Below are positions 8,590-16,958 of a DNA stretch of 64,000 nt, one piece after another; positions within the stretch are counted from its first letter, which is position 1; the number at the start of each line of letters is the position of its first letter. The position numbers were made by a program, and so were the translations under genes. The notes below the pieces were generated by a model that was not told where the DNA came from, did no database searches, and saw only the letters and a program-made list of their open reading frames with translations. Origin of the DNA: Chryseobacterium sp. G0201 (GTDB lineage Bacteria > Bacteroidota > Bacteroidia > Flavobacteriales > Weeksellaceae); contig NZ_CP033917.1 in the NCBI RefSeq assembly GCF_003815655.1, forward strand, positions 2,790,001-2,854,000. Reading direction: 5' to 3'.

Positions 8590-9864
8590 TTATTTAAACG
8601 CTTTGATTCCCGCAAACTTTGCTGCACTTCCAAGCTCCTCCTCAATTCTCAATAGTTGATTGAATTTTGAAACCCGCTCACTTCGGCAGCCACTTCCTGT
8701 TTTCAAATGCCCTGCACCAACTGCCACTGTCAAGTCGGCGATTGTTGTATCTTCTGTTTCTCCGCTTCGGTGCGAGATAAAGCAGTTGTAATTGTTTTTA
8801 TAGGCCAGGTCAATCGTTTCCAGAGTTTCTGTAACGGTTCCAATTTGATTTAATTTTATCAAAACAGAGTTTCCAATTTTTTGGTCAATGCCTTCCTGTA
8901 GAATCTTTGGATTCGTACAGAAAATATCATCTCCCACCAGTTCTACTTTGTTTCCTAATCTCTCCGTCAATTGCTGCCAGCCTTTCCAGTCATTTTCTCC
9001 AAGACCGTCTTCCAACAAAACAATCGGATATTGTGATGTCCAGCTTTCCCAAAGTTCAATCATCTGTTCACTTGTTTTTTGTTCTTTGGTGCTTTTGAAA
9101 AATTCATATTTGTCATTGTTCCACATCTCACTTGTTGCAGGATCTAAGCATAACGACACATCTTTTCCAGGCGTAAAACCGGCTTTGGTAATCGCTTCTA
9201 AAATGACATCAACGGCTTCTTCATTGGATTTTAGATTTGGTGCAAATCCTCCTTCATCGCCAACTCCTGTGTAATATCCTTTTCCCTTTAAAATTTCTTT
9301 TAAGGTGTGGAAGACCTCTTCACCCATTCGAATACTCTCCTTAAAGTTTGGGGCATTGTGTGGTGCAATCATAAATTCCTGAAAATCGATATTATTGTCA
9401 GCGTGTCTTCCGCCATTGATCACATTCATACAAGGTACAGGCATGGTATATGTTGATTCATCCCTGAATTGTCGGTACAGTGGGATCTTGTTAAAGGCAG
9501 CTGATGCTTTGGCATAAGCAATGGAAACGGCTAAAATGCCATTGGCACCGAGATTAGATTTGTTGGGCGTCCCATCCAACGAGATCATCAAGGCATCTAC
9601 ATCGTTTTGAAGAAGCATTTCTTTACCGACCAGTGCATTAGCAATAATAGTATTGACATTACTGACTGCTTTTGAAACGCCTTTGCCCTGATAGCGTGTT
9701 TTATCGTTATCTCTTAACTCCACAGCTTCCTTTTCTCCTGTGCTGGCTCCTGAAGGAGAGATTGCTCTCCCTTTAAACTCACCATTGATGGTGATCTCTG
9801 CTTCAACTGTCGGGTTTCCTCTGGAATCGAGTACTTCTCTTGCGTGTACTTTTGTAATTTTCAT
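8590..9864 (-). CDS. eno: Enolase
   Basis: The protein is a full-length enolase (424 residues), converting 2-phosphoglycerate to phosphoenolpyruvate in the cytoplasm. It shows the N-terminal loop [17 protein letters not shown], the metal ligands in LCLDPATSE and [10 protein letters not shown], the signature LIKLNQIGT with the catalytic lysine, and [15 protein letters not shown]. The segment [16 protein letters not shown] near the C-terminus is slightly unusual at GSGC. Enolase is the classical target of fluoride inhibition. Its place 17 bases after the DUF190 gene, in an operon led by a fluoride riboswitch, suggests it is over-produced, or supplied as an extra copy, under fluoride stress. Whether the genome has another eno cannot be seen here. 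Confidence 0.97.
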   Translation of the reverse strand: MKITKVHAREVLDSRGNPTVEAEITINGEFKGRAISPSGASTGEKEAVELRDNDKTRYQGKGVSKAVSNVNTIIANALVGKEMLLQNDVDALMISLDGTPNKSNLGANGILAVSIAYAKASAAFNKIPLYRQFRDESTYTMPVPCMNVINGGRHADNNIDFQEFMIAPHNAPNFKESIRMGEEVFHTLKEILKGKGYYTGVGDEGGFAPNLKSNEEAVDVILEAITKAGFTPGKDVSLCLDPATSEMWNNDKYEFFKSTKEQKTSEQMIELWESWTSQYPIVLLEDGLGENDWKGWQQLTERLGNKVELVGDDIFCTNPKILQEGIDQKIGNSVLIKLNQIGTVTETLETIDLAYKNNYNCFISHRSGETEDTTIADLTVAVGAGHLKTGSGCRSERVSKFNQLLRIEEELGSAAKFAGIKAFK

Positions 9865-9881
9865 AATATTTTTTGATGTAT

Positions 9882-10244
9882 TTAGGTGAATAATATTTCA
9901 GAACTAGGTTGAATAAGTAATATTTTAGTTTGTTTTAAATGGTCTTTATTCAATTTTAAAAATTGGTCGATCTTACTTTTATTATCAATAAGTTCAAGAC
10001 AGGCAGGATTCTCCAAAGCAGGAATTTCCGAAATATTGTACGTAATAGTCTTATAATTCAGGTAACCTGATTTTGCGATAAAGATGTTGGCTTGCTCTAT
10101 TTTGCTCTCTTTTGCCTTCTTTAACAACAATTCACCAAGGGAATTGTTCCATAATCTTTTCCAAAACGATTGATCTTTTACAGATGCTCCGTATTCGAAA
10201 TAAATCCTTGCGATCACTGTTGGTTTATTTTCCATTGTGTTCAT
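9882..10244 (-). CDS. DUF190-family protein, fluoride operon
   Basis: This 120-residue protein resembles DUF190, a small PII-like fold often encoded next to crcB or CLC-type fluoride exporters. The order of conserved features fits: an N-terminal strand with an acidic residue (ARIYFEYG), an [22 protein letters not shown] helix-strand unit, and a final [14 protein letters not shown] helix. Its molecular role is not known; regulation of the exporter is a common guess. The ATG at 10244 directly abuts the stop of the channel gene; a second in-frame ATG lies at 10235. It is cytoplasmic and has no metal-binding cluster. Confidence 0.8.
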   Translation of the reverse strand: MNTMENKPTVIARIYFEYGASVKDQSFWKRLWNNSLGELLLKKAKESKIEQANIFIAKSGYLNYKTITYNISEIPALENPACLELIDNKSKIDQFLKLNKDHLKQTKILLIQPSSEILFT

Positions 10245-11558
10245 TTATTTGGTTTCGTTTATATTTTTTCCGGACTGATTTTGAAATCTGGAATGTTTTG
10301 CTTCCCCGATGACCTGTTTGCCGTAAATGCTGTTATGACCGGAAAGAAGATATGATACCACGCAGGCAATGGCCATATAGATTCCGCTTTCAGCCCCGAA
10401 GAGTTCTATTCCCATCAGCATACAGGCTAAAGGGGTATTGGTTGCCCCTGCAAATACCGCCACAAATCCCATCCCTGCCAAAAGACCTGTCGGAAGAGGG
10501 ATGAATAATGACAAGGCACTTCCCAAAGTAGCTCCGATAAAGAATAAAGGCGTTACTTCGCCACCTTTGAATCCTGCTGCGAGGGTGATAATGGTAAAGG
10601 CCATCTTCAATGCAAAATCGAAAGGCGGTAATTGCTGCTCAAAAGATTGAACAATGGTCGGAATACCCAATCCGATATATTTCGTGGTTCCCATTGCAAA
10701 CACAGCGACGGCAACTATGATCCCTCCCACAAAAGGGCGGAGCGGCGGAAAAGATATTCTGGATTTGAAAATAGAAGTAACATAATGGATGACCTTGCTA
10801 AAGGTCGCTGCACAAAGGCCGAATAAGATCCCTGCCAGTATACTATAGATGATTGGCAAAGCTTCCAATTGGGGAACAAGGTCGATATGATAATGGGTGT
10901 GTTTAACCTGCCAGAGGTTAGTGACCAGGTCTGCCAGTATTGCTGAAGCAAACGCAGGAAATATCGCATCATATTTTATTCTTCCTATCAGAAATACTTC
11001 GAGACCGAACAAGGCACCCGCCAAAGGTGTTCCGAATATAGAACCGAAACCAGCAGCAATAGCCGAGATCAGTAGTATTTTGCGCTCAGGTTCAGTTAGT
11101 CTGAAAGGTTTTGTGAATTGATCAGCGATTGCTCCCGCCATCTGCAATGCCGTTCCCTCTCTACCTGCGGAACCTCCAAAAAAGTGGGTTGCAATCGTTC
11201 CTAAATAAACAAAGGGTGCCATCCTGAAAGGAATAATTTCCTTTGGATTGTGGATGCTGTCAATCAATAAATTATTTCCAGCCTCAATATCCTTCCCCAG
11301 ATAATTGTAAAGCAAGCCGATTAACAGACCTGCAATTGGCAGAAAAGCAATGAGCCACAGATGATTCTCCCTGAAATTCGTAGCCCAGTCCAGTGATACC
11401 AGAAAACCTGCCGAGGCAGACCCTACACAGATCCCAATGATGGAACTGATTAAAAACCATTTAACGATGTATGGGAGAGTAGGGTATTTACGGAAAAAGA
11501 TCTTTGTGTGAAGCTGAGCTGCTTTGCTGTTGGATCTAAAATGCTGATTTTTGGACAT
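10245..11558 (-). CDS. CLC-F-type fluoride/proton antiporter
   Basis: This 437-residue membrane protein belongs to the CLC chloride-channel superfamily with about ten hydrophobic segments. Two sequence marks point to the fluoride-specific CLC-F branch: the first selectivity loop reads EAGNNLLI where chloride CLCs have GSGIP, and the gating-glutamate motif is GREGT instead of GREGP. The later pore motif is GGEVTPLFFIG. CLC-F proteins expel fluoride in exchange for protons. The gene is first in the operon, directly behind a fluoride riboswitch, and is followed without a gap by DUF190 and then enolase. Assignment to the branch uses both the motif and the riboswitch context. Confidence 0.92.
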   Translation of the reverse strand: MSKNQHFRSNSKAAQLHTKIFFRKYPTLPYIVKWFLISSIIGICVGSASAGFLVSLDWATNFRENHLWLIAFLPIAGLLIGLLYNYLGKDIEAGNNLLIDSIHNPKEIIPFRMAPFVYLGTIATHFFGGSAGREGTALQMAGAIADQFTKPFRLTEPERKILLISAIAAGFGSIFGTPLAGALFGLEVFLIGRIKYDAIFPAFASAILADLVTNLWQVKHTHYHIDLVPQLEALPIIYSILAGILFGLCAATFSKVIHYVTSIFKSRISFPPLRPFVGGIIVAVAVFAMGTTKYIGLGIPTIVQSFEQQLPPFDFALKMAFTIITLAAGFKGGEVTPLFFIGATLGSALSLFIPLPTGLLAGMGFVAVFAGATNTPLACMLMGIELFGAESGIYMAIACVVSYLLSGHNSIYGKQVIGEAKHSRFQNQSGKNINETK

Positions 11559-11564
11559 AATTTA

Positions 11565-11597
11565 CCTGATTAAATGTGTTAACATTGTCTAATCAGG
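11565..11597 (-). promoter_or_regulatory. Expression-platform hairpin of fluoride riboswitch
   Basis: On the minus strand CCTGATTA (11590-11597) pairs perfectly with TAATCAGG (11565-11572), the second arm ending six bases before the ATG at 11558. The first arm shares its CC with the 3' strand of the aptamer (GACGCC), so the hairpin and the closed aptamer should compete. The likely logic is translational: fluoride closes the aptamer, opens the hairpin and frees the AGGTAAATT-ATG start region. Confidence 0.6.
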
Positions 11598-11645
11598 CGT
11601 CATCAGCTTTTTTAGGGCGGTTGGGTAAGGAAGAGCACCATTTCC
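11594..11645 (-). ncRNA. Fluoride riboswitch (crcB motif)
   Basis: Read on the minus strand, the segment has all the conserved blocks of the crcB RNA in order and with correct spacing: GGAAATGG, then TCTTCC closing the first stem with GGAA, then CAACCGCC, and finally GCTGATGACGCC. GGTG can pair with CGCC to close the long-range stem. The aptamer lies 36 bases before the start codon of a CLC-F channel gene, and a -7 promoter box is placed so that the transcript would begin at about the first aptamer base. The stem inside CCGCC…GCTG is weak, which is the only deviation noted. Confidence 0.9.
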
Positions 11646-11651
11646 TTTCAA

Positions 11652-11659
11652 CAAATGTA
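11652..11659 (-). promoter_or_regulatory. -7 promoter box of the fluoride operon
   Basis: On the minus strand TACATTTG matches TAnnTTTG exactly. Transcription six to seven bases downstream would start at the GGAAATGG block of the aptamer. A convincing -33 TTG was not found. Confidence 0.6.
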
Positions 11660-11708
11660 CAAAATAGTTTTTAGAAAATACTATTGACAGACATTATAAT
11701 AATGTTTT

Positions 11709-12740
11709 TCAGGGATAATACTTTTTCTTCAGCCACAAACTAACCCTTACCAATAAAATTAAAACAGGTACTTCCACAAGAGGACCGATGACCCCAACAA
11801 ATGCTTGTGAGGAATGGATTCCGAAAACCGCTATAGCAACAGCAATGGCTAATTCAAAATTGTTTCCTGTTGCAGTAAATGCAATCGATGCATTTTTGTC
11901 ATAAGGCACTTTCAATGCTTTACTAATGAAAAAACTGATGAAGAATGTAAGAACAAAGTAAATTACTAATGGGATGGCAACTTTAACAACGTCCATTGGT
12001 AGCTCTAAAATTTTGTCTCCCTTTAAACTGAACATCAATACTATAGTAAACAGCAAAGCATACAAAGTAACAGGTGAAATAGCCGGAATGAATTTTCTAT
12101 TGAACCAATCTTTTCCTTTTAATTTAATCAAGAAATAGCGGCTCAAAAATCCTGCAATAAATGGAATTCCTAAATAAATGAATACACTCTCGGCAACATC
12201 TTTCATTGGTACCGCAATGTTAAAATTTCCTAAGCCTAGTTTTTGTGGTAATACATTAATGAAAAGCCAAACATAAAAACTATAAAAAACCAATTGGAAA
12301 ATACTGTTTAATGCGATTAGCAGAGCTGCGTACTCCCGATTGCCTTTTGCCAGATCATTCCATACAATTACCATTGCAATACATCTTGCTAAACCGATCA
12401 AAATTAGACCAATCATATAGTCTGGCTCATCTCGTAGAAAAATGATAGCTAATACAAACATTAAAATAGGACTGATAATCCAATTGAGTAGCAATGATAC
12501 CGACATTACTTTTTTGTCTTTAAAAGCCATTGGTAATAGAGTATAATCCACTTTTGCCAAAGGTGGATACATCATCAAAATCAAGCCTATTGCTAAGGGA
12601 ATATTAGTTGTTCCGACAGACAAAGAATTTGTGACAGTAGAAATATCAGGAAAGAAATATCCTAACCCAACGCCCAAAAGCATTGCTAAAAAAATCCATA
12701 GGGTAAGAAAGCGGTCGAGGAATTTTAATTTTGGTTGCAT
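11709..12740 (-). CDS. acr3: ACR3-family arsenite efflux permease
   Basis: This 343-residue protein with ten hydrophobic segments matches the ACR3 family of arsenite exporters, which extrude As(III) using the proton gradient. The conserved cysteine is in the motif [17 protein letters not shown] in the middle of the protein, and the [16 protein letters not shown] motif is near the C-terminus; both are diagnostic for ACR3. It starts [15 protein letters not shown]. It is the last gene of the minus-strand arsenic operon, three bases after the gcvH-like gene. The downstream fluoride operon begins with its own promoter about 50 bases later, so both resistance units are stacked head to tail. Confidence 0.95.
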   Translation of the reverse strand: MQPKLKFLDRFLTLWIFLAMLLGVGLGYFFPDISTVTNSLSVGTTNIPLAIGLILMMYPPLAKVDYTLLPMAFKDKKVMSVSLLLNWIISPILMFVLAIIFLRDEPDYMIGLILIGLARCIAMVIVWNDLAKGNREYAALLIALNSIFQLVFYSFYVWLFINVLPQKLGLGNFNIAVPMKDVAESVFIYLGIPFIAGFLSRYFLIKLKGKDWFNRKFIPAISPVTLYALLFTIVLMFSLKGDKILELPMDVVKVAIPLVIYFVLTFFISFFISKALKVPYDKNASIAFTATGNNFELAIAVAIAVFGIHSSQAFVGVIGPLVEVPVLILLVRVSLWLKKKYYP

Positions 12741-12743
12741 CTT

Positions 12744-13121
12744 CTAATTATTGAGTTGAGCGTATTGTTCCGCTGTTAATAAATTTTCTGTTTCTCTTAC
12801 GTCTTCAATTTCAATTTTCACCATCCAGCCATTATCAAACGGATTAGAATTTACAAGCGTTGGCTCGTTTAAAAGTTGCTCATTGGTTTCAATAATTTTT
12901 CCTGAAAGAGGCATAAATAGGTCGCTGACGGTTTTAATTGCTTCTACAGAGCCAAATACTTCGTCTTGATTGAAGTTATGATTAACATTCGGCAAGTCAA
13001 CATATACGATTTCTCCCAATTCCTTTTGAGCAAATGCTGTAATACCGACCGTTGCAGTTTTGTTCTCAATACTAACCCAAGTATGTTCTTTTGAATAATG
13101 TAGATCTTTTGGAAGTTCCAT
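12744..13121 (-). CDS. gcvH: GcvH-like lipoyl carrier protein in arsenic operon
   Basis: This 125-residue protein matches glycine cleavage system H protein over its full length: an N-terminal YSKEHTWVSIENKTATVGIT and the lipoylation site GSVEAIKTVSDLFMP with Lys63, then the Asn-Pro-Phe motif SNPFDNGWM. GcvH carries a methylamine group on its lipoyl arm between the P, T and L proteins, or relays lipoyl groups to other enzymes. No gcvP, gcvT or lipoyl ligase lies nearby. Instead the gene is tightly packed between a metallophosphoesterase and acr3. Since arsenite reacts strongly with dithiols such as dihydrolipoyl groups, a role as target replacement or thiol carrier is conceivable but not shown. 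Confidence 0.88.
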   Translation of the reverse strand: MELPKDLHYSKEHTWVSIENKTATVGITAFAQKELGEIVYVDLPNVNHNFNQDEVFGSVEAIKTVSDLFMPLSGKIIETNEQLLNEPTLVNSNPFDNGWMVKIEIEDVRETENLLTAEQYAQLNN

Positions 13122-13139
13122 TTTTTTAGATTTTAAAGA

Positions 13140-13913
13140 TTAATAGCCACGTCTTAGATTTTCTGCATACTCGTTTGGAAGAGGGCTGTCTTCCACTGCC
13201 TTTGCCGCCTTTTCAAAGTCATAGTCGAAGCGGATAAATTCTACACTGATGCTTTCTTTGTTTAAAACAGAACTATTTTCATCAACTGTCAACATCACGT
13301 AACCACCTCTGATATCATTGTCTTTCGGCTTCCCAACGGAACCGATATTTACTGCGTGACGAAAATGATCTTGTCCATCAATACCCGAATTTAAAACTCT
13401 ATGATATGGTTTGTGTGTATGTCCGAAACACATAATGTCGGCATCGGCCTGTTCCATAATACGAAGCATACTTTTTTCTTCACGGTCTTCGAAAAGATAT
13501 TCATTTATTTTTCTCGGACTCCCGTGTACCAAAAGCAGGTTCAGTTTGTCTTCGTTCAGTTGAAATTCTACTTTTATATGTGCTGGAAGTGTGCGCAGGT
13601 ACGCCCTTTCATCATCTTTCATCAAAGAATTGGTAAATGAAATGGAGATATTTCCGTTGTCCTTCTCAGCATCTGTTTTGTAGGCGCAACCGCATTCATT
13701 ACTCATTCTCCCAATGCCAAAATCGTAGTTGCCTGCAATAGTTGGTATTCTTCTTTTACGGATTTCATTGACCACTTCGTTTGGCCAAATATTGTAACCT
13801 ACTAAATCTCCCAAGCAATAAATGCTGTCGGGATTTCTTTTTTCAACATCTGCAAAGAATGCCTCCAATGCAGGGAGATTAGCGTGAATGTCGCTGAATA
13901 ATGCAATTTTCAT
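13140..13913 (-). CDS. Calcineurin-like metallophosphoesterase
   Basis: This 257-residue cytoplasmic protein has the metallophosphoesterase blocks in order: FSDIHAN (Asp8, His10), YCLGDLVGYN, AGNYDFG, LLVHGSPR and CFGHTHKP. The GNH(D/E) block has Tyr instead of the common His, a substitution type also tolerated in YfcE/MJ0936-like phosphodiesterases. A small insertion with Cys-Gly-Cys (NECGCAYK) follows this block. The natural substrate is unknown. The gene is one base from the arsO-like gene and 18 bases from gcvH, so it is part of the arsenic operon, where related phosphoesterases have been seen without a defined role. Confidence 0.85.
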   Translation of the reverse strand: MKIALFSDIHANLPALEAFFADVEKRNPDSIYCLGDLVGYNIWPNEVVNEIRKRRIPTIAGNYDFGIGRMSNECGCAYKTDAEKDNGNISISFTNSLMKDDERAYLRTLPAHIKVEFQLNEDKLNLLLVHGSPRKINEYLFEDREEKSMLRIMEQADADIMCFGHTHKPYHRVLNSGIDGQDHFRHAVNIGSVGKPKDNDIRGGYVMLTVDENSSVLNKESISVEFIRFDYDFEKAAKAVEDSPLPNEYAENLRRGY

Positions 13914-13914
13914 T

Positions 13915-14976
13915 TTATTTATTTTTATTTAAGAATTCTTCTATTTCAATTATTGTTTGTTTTGCAGATCTGTTTATACCAATTAATGTTGCAGATGCGT
14001 AGCCTGTCCAGTTACCATAGCCAACAAACCATAAACCTTCCATTTCCAAAGATCTGCTATCTGTGGTTTTAGCGATACCACTTTCATCTATACGGACGAT
14101 TGATCTTAAGTAGGCGGTGTCATAACCAAAGCCTGTGCACCAGACAAAAGCATCAAACTCTTCTGAATTTCCATCATCCCATACCACACCTTGATCATAA
14201 ATTTTATGAAATGAACCGCTTGAAACTAAAACGCCTCTTTTCTGAGCTTCTTTAACAGGAGGAACCATAACGATATTTCCTAAATTGTACTGCGATGCAT
14301 CAAAGGGTTTTCCTTCTTTTTCCGCTTTGTATTTCGCTGACGCAACATTAAATAGGTAATAACCATCTACATTGTCTGGAAGAAATTGAGGTTCTCTTTT
14401 TGTAGACCATTTTGTTTCAGTAAATCTTGAAACTTCAGCTACAATCTGTGCACCTGAATTCCCTTCACCAATGACTAAAGTTTTCATTCCTATAAAGTCC
14501 TCTGGATTTTTGTAGTTTCCGGAATGAATTTGTATTCCCTTAAAACTTTCGATGCCATCTATGTTTGGAATAGTAGGGTTTCCCCAGGTTCCGGTTGCTG
14601 AAATAATTGACTTAGCTTTTATAGTGTTCTGTTGTATATCAACGATAAAAAAATCTCCATTTTTTTTGATATTATTAACCTCAAATCCCCGTCTTATATT
14701 CAGCTGATAGTGTGCTTCGTATTGCTGTAAGTAATTTATTACTTCTTGCTTAGGAGGAAATTTATTTTTAGATTTCGGCATCGCCCAGCCAGGCAAGGAA
14801 CTGTAATCGGCTGGTGAAAAAAGGGTTAGACTGTCCCAAGTATGAAGCCAGGCACCTCCAGATATAATTTGTTTATCCAATATTACATAATTCAGTTTAG
14901 CTCTTCTCAAATAATATCCACAAGCTAAAGCACTTTGTCCTCCTCCAATAACAACGACGTCGTATATTTCATCCAT
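13915..14976 (-). CDS. arsO: ArsO-like flavin-dependent monooxygenase
   Basis: This 353-residue protein has an FAD-binding loop GGGQSA at residues 11-16 (YDVVVIGGGQSALACGYYL), a second dinucleotide-binding loop VIGEGNSGAQIV near residue 168, and a C-terminal ATG-type region FVWCTGFGYDT. This is the layout of flavin-containing monooxygenase/thioredoxin-reductase-like enzymes, and NAD(P)H-dependent proteins of this size in ars operons are called ArsO. The substrate is not proven; oxidation of organoarsenicals or arsenite has been proposed for the family. It follows the DUF6428 gene by 52 bases and abuts the metallophosphoesterase gene. Confidence 0.82.
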   Translation of the reverse strand: MDEIYDVVVIGGGQSALACGYYLRRAKLNYVILDKQIISGGAWLHTWDSLTLFSPADYSSLPGWAMPKSKNKFPPKQEVINYLQQYEAHYQLNIRRGFEVNNIKKNGDFFIVDIQQNTIKAKSIISATGTWGNPTIPNIDGIESFKGIQIHSGNYKNPEDFIGMKTLVIGEGNSGAQIVAEVSRFTETKWSTKREPQFLPDNVDGYYLFNVASAKYKAEKEGKPFDASQYNLGNIVMVPPVKEAQKRGVLVSSGSFHKIYDQGVVWDDGNSEEFDAFVWCTGFGYDTAYLRSIVRIDESGIAKTTDSRSLEMEGLWFVGYGNWTGYASATLIGINRSAKQTIIEIEEFLNKNK

Positions 14977-15028
14977 TAATCTTTGGTTTTGATTATTTTA
15001 TAATGGCAGATTAGTGAGTAAATTATGT

Positions 15029-15502
15029 TTAGCAGCAACCTCCGCCAGGCGTACAAGAACTGTTTTGGTTTACACCAAGTTCAATTAGATTCTTTTTTTC
15101 TTTTTCTGATGGGATTCCGCAAGCATCCTGTGCTAAACAAGCTGTAGTTTTATTTTTTAGAATAAATGTTTTTCCATTGAATTCTAAGTCATATTTTCCG
15201 ATAGTATCACTTTGATATTCAACTTCAATATCAAAATCCCCGATTCCCAATTTGTCTTCAGAAAGTTTGATAATGTTGAGTAATTTGTTAGGCTTTAAAC
15301 GGTGTTCAAAATCGTCTGCATTCCAAAGCTGAAAATTCACAACCTTCTCTGAACGGATGACACCGCCACAATCAATAAAGTTTTTATTAATCATTCCTAC
15401 TTCTGTAACGTGAAAATGTTCCGGAACATAAGCTCCATTTTCTAACTGGAATTCAACATTTTCTAATGTTGGTAAAATTTGTTTTACTTCTGATAATTTC
15501 AT
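15029..15502 (-). CDS. DUF6428-family arsenic-operon protein
   Basis: The real start is the ATG at 15502 (MKLSEVKQILPTLENVEF). A longer frame up to 15643 exists but would overlap arsR and has no family-like sequence. The 157-residue product is a soluble protein with an HFHVTEVG motif and an IDCGGVIR motif, as in DUF6428 proteins found beside arsR in many bacteria. The C-terminus is cysteine-rich (CLAQDACG, and a final SSCTPGGGCC), well suited to bind As(III). Its role is not established. It lies 56 bases after arsR, and a second copy of the arsR-type palindrome sits in that gap. Confidence 0.8.
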   Translation of the reverse strand: MKLSEVKQILPTLENVEFQLENGAYVPEHFHVTEVGMINKNFIDCGGVIRSEKVVNFQLWNADDFEHRLKPNKLLNIIKLSEDKLGIGDFDIEVEYQSDTIGKYDLEFNGKTFILKNKTTACLAQDACGIPSEKEKKNLIELGVNQNSSCTPGGGCC

Positions 15503-15525
15503 AATTAAATGTTTATAGGTTAAAT

Positions 15526-15535
15526 GCAATATTGC
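15526..15535. promoter_or_regulatory. Second candidate ArsR-binding palindrome
   Basis: GCAATATTGC is a perfect 10-base palindrome inside AATGCAATATTGCGATAT, between arsR and the DUF6428 gene. It resembles the operator core upstream of arsR, so it may allow separate control of the downstream genes. Confidence 0.4.
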
Positions 15536-15558
15536 GATATATTTAGGTAAAAAAACGC

Positions 15559-15885
15559 TTAACAGCATTTTGATTTGGTAACAGTTTGTACTATTGCGGA
15601 AAAATAAGTGTTGAGAATTTCGATGGTCTTTTCGTCTATACAATAGCAGATAGCGTTTCCGGAAATGTTACCTTTTATGATCCCGGCATTTTTCAGTTCT
15701 TTCAAATGCTGAGAAACGGTAGGTTGAGCTAAGGGTAATTCATTCACGATGTCGCCACAAATACACTCATTGACTTTCATCAAATACTCAATAATAGCTA
15801 TTCTGGCAGGATGTCCTAATGCTTTTGCAATAGTTGCAATTTGATTTTGTTTATCTGTAAAATGTTCTGTTTTAGTAGCTCCCAT
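15559..15885 (-). CDS. arsR: ArsR-family metalloregulator
   Basis: This 108-residue winged-helix repressor has the recognition helix region LAQPTVSQHLKELKNAG (residues 52-68). Candidate As(III) ligands are Cys41 and Cys43 in NECICGD, equivalent in position to the ELCVCDL motif of classical ArsR. Additional cysteines occur at 80, 82, 107 and 108 at the C-terminal end. ArsR-type proteins leave the operator when arsenite binds. It is the first gene of the minus-strand operon and a palindromic candidate operator overlaps the promoter region just upstream. Confidence 0.93.
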   Translation of the reverse strand: MGATKTEHFTDKQNQIATIAKALGHPARIAIIEYLMKVNECICGDIVNELPLAQPTVSQHLKELKNAGIIKGNISGNAICYCIDEKTIEILNTYFSAIVQTVTKSKCC

Positions 15886-15898
15886 AATTGCAAAGTTT

Positions 15899-15912
15899 AA
15901 TATTGCAATATT
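15899..15912. promoter_or_regulatory. arsR operator: Candidate ArsR operator
   Basis: AATATTGCAATATT is a perfect 14-base palindrome 14 bases upstream of the arsR start codon. On the minus strand it is followed by AAACTTTG, one mismatch from the TAnnTTTG -7 box, so bound repressor would cover the promoter. A related palindrome lies at 15526-15535. Confidence 0.55.
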
Positions 15913-15939
15913 ACGATAAATATTTTGAAGAATCCAAAT

Positions 15940-15998
15940 TAATCCAGATTATTCTTTTTTAATCTTCGTAAGTTTCCAGACTAATCCAGATTATTCTT
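15940..15998. repeat. 17-base direct repeat upstream of arsR
   Basis: TAATCCAGATTATTCTT occurs at 15940-15956 and again at 15982-15998, exactly 42 bases apart, in the region between divergent genes. It could be a regulatory site pair or a scar of a recombination event. Confidence 0.6.
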
Positions 15999-16081
15999 AT
16001 TTAGCCAAAACCCATTGAATACTATTGTTTTAGAAGGTTTTAACGCCCAATTTTGTCACAGAATTTTTAATCAAAATACTA

Positions 16082-16876
16082 ATGAAAAAATTGAGTCATC
16101 TTCTACTAACATTAATTGTACTATCAATCCAAGGTCAGGTCGGCATCAATACCCAAACGCCTGAAGCGACTTTAGAAGTTGTAGGAAAACCAAATGATGC
16201 CAATCATTATGATGGAATAATTCCTCCAAGGATTGCAGGAGACCAACTTGCGGCAAAAACATATTCATCTTCAAAAAAAGGATCTGTCGTCTTTGTAACA
16301 TCTCCGGCTACCAATTTATCGGGACAAGTCATTCAAATAACTGAACCCGGATTATATTATTTTGATGGCAATTTGTGGCAAACATTTTCAAAGGAAAAGC
16401 AACCCACTGAATATAGAATTCTATTAACATTTGACCATAACAGTACTGCAGCTCTTAGTGCAACTTCTACCTGGTCCGCTCCGGTTAATTATAATGGAAA
16501 TACTAATGCCTATTTAATGGCTTCCAAATTCTATACGATTGGAACCAAAAATTATGGAGGACTAAAAGGATCCGTATCATTCAGAAAAGTTAATGGTATC
16601 GTCAATGTAAAATTTCAAATATTCAGGTCGACTGATTCAGAACCAATTACTTCAGATGCACTTATAAATATTCCGGATATCTTTAGTGACATAGGGTATA
16701 TCCCTAACCAGATTGTTTTTTTACATCCTGAGAATTCAACAATGCTTATTCCTGCCTTGCTTGAAAATTTTACCATAAAAATTCCTCAAGCTTCTTTAGG
16801 CGCAATATCAACATCATATTATACTTATGGAGAACTTCAGGGCTACTCAAATTGGATCAGACCCTATCTACAATAG
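16082..16876 (+). CDS. Secreted surface protein, paralogue A
   Basis: This 264-residue protein has an N-terminal signal peptide (MKKLSHLLLTLIVLSIQGQ) and then the segment VGINTQTPEATLEVVGKP, typical of Flavobacteriia cell-surface proteins with repeated beta-structure. About 90 residues after the signal peptide are almost the same as in the next gene, while the C-terminal 150 residues are unrelated to it. It has no C-terminal sorting domain that I recognise. The likely location is the outer surface. The function is unknown; the pair looks like a tandem duplication with exchange of the C-terminal module. Confidence 0.75.
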   Translation: MKKLSHLLLTLIVLSIQGQVGINTQTPEATLEVVGKPNDANHYDGIIPPRIAGDQLAAKTYSSSKKGSVVFVTSPATNLSGQVIQITEPGLYYFDGNLWQTFSKEKQPTEYRILLTFDHNSTAALSATSTWSAPVNYNGNTNAYLMASKFYTIGTKNYGGLKGSVSFRKVNGIVNVKFQIFRSTDSEPITSDALINIPDIFSDIGYIPNQIVFLHPENSTMLIPALLENFTIKIPQASLGAISTSYYTYGELQGYSNWIRPYLQ

Positions 16877-16958
16877 GGTGCTAAAATTATAGCAATTAAT
16901 ACAAATTAAAACAGTTAATACGATTCTTAAGACCAAATGAATTTTAATAAAAAATAAA

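Noticed and set aside
8888..9274. Plus-strand frame of 128 codons opposite enolase
   Set aside because: Antisense shadow of a highly conserved gene.
15503..15643. Longer start for the DUF6428 protein
   Set aside because: The extension overlaps arsR and gives a sequence without family similarity; ATG at 15502 fits the protein family.
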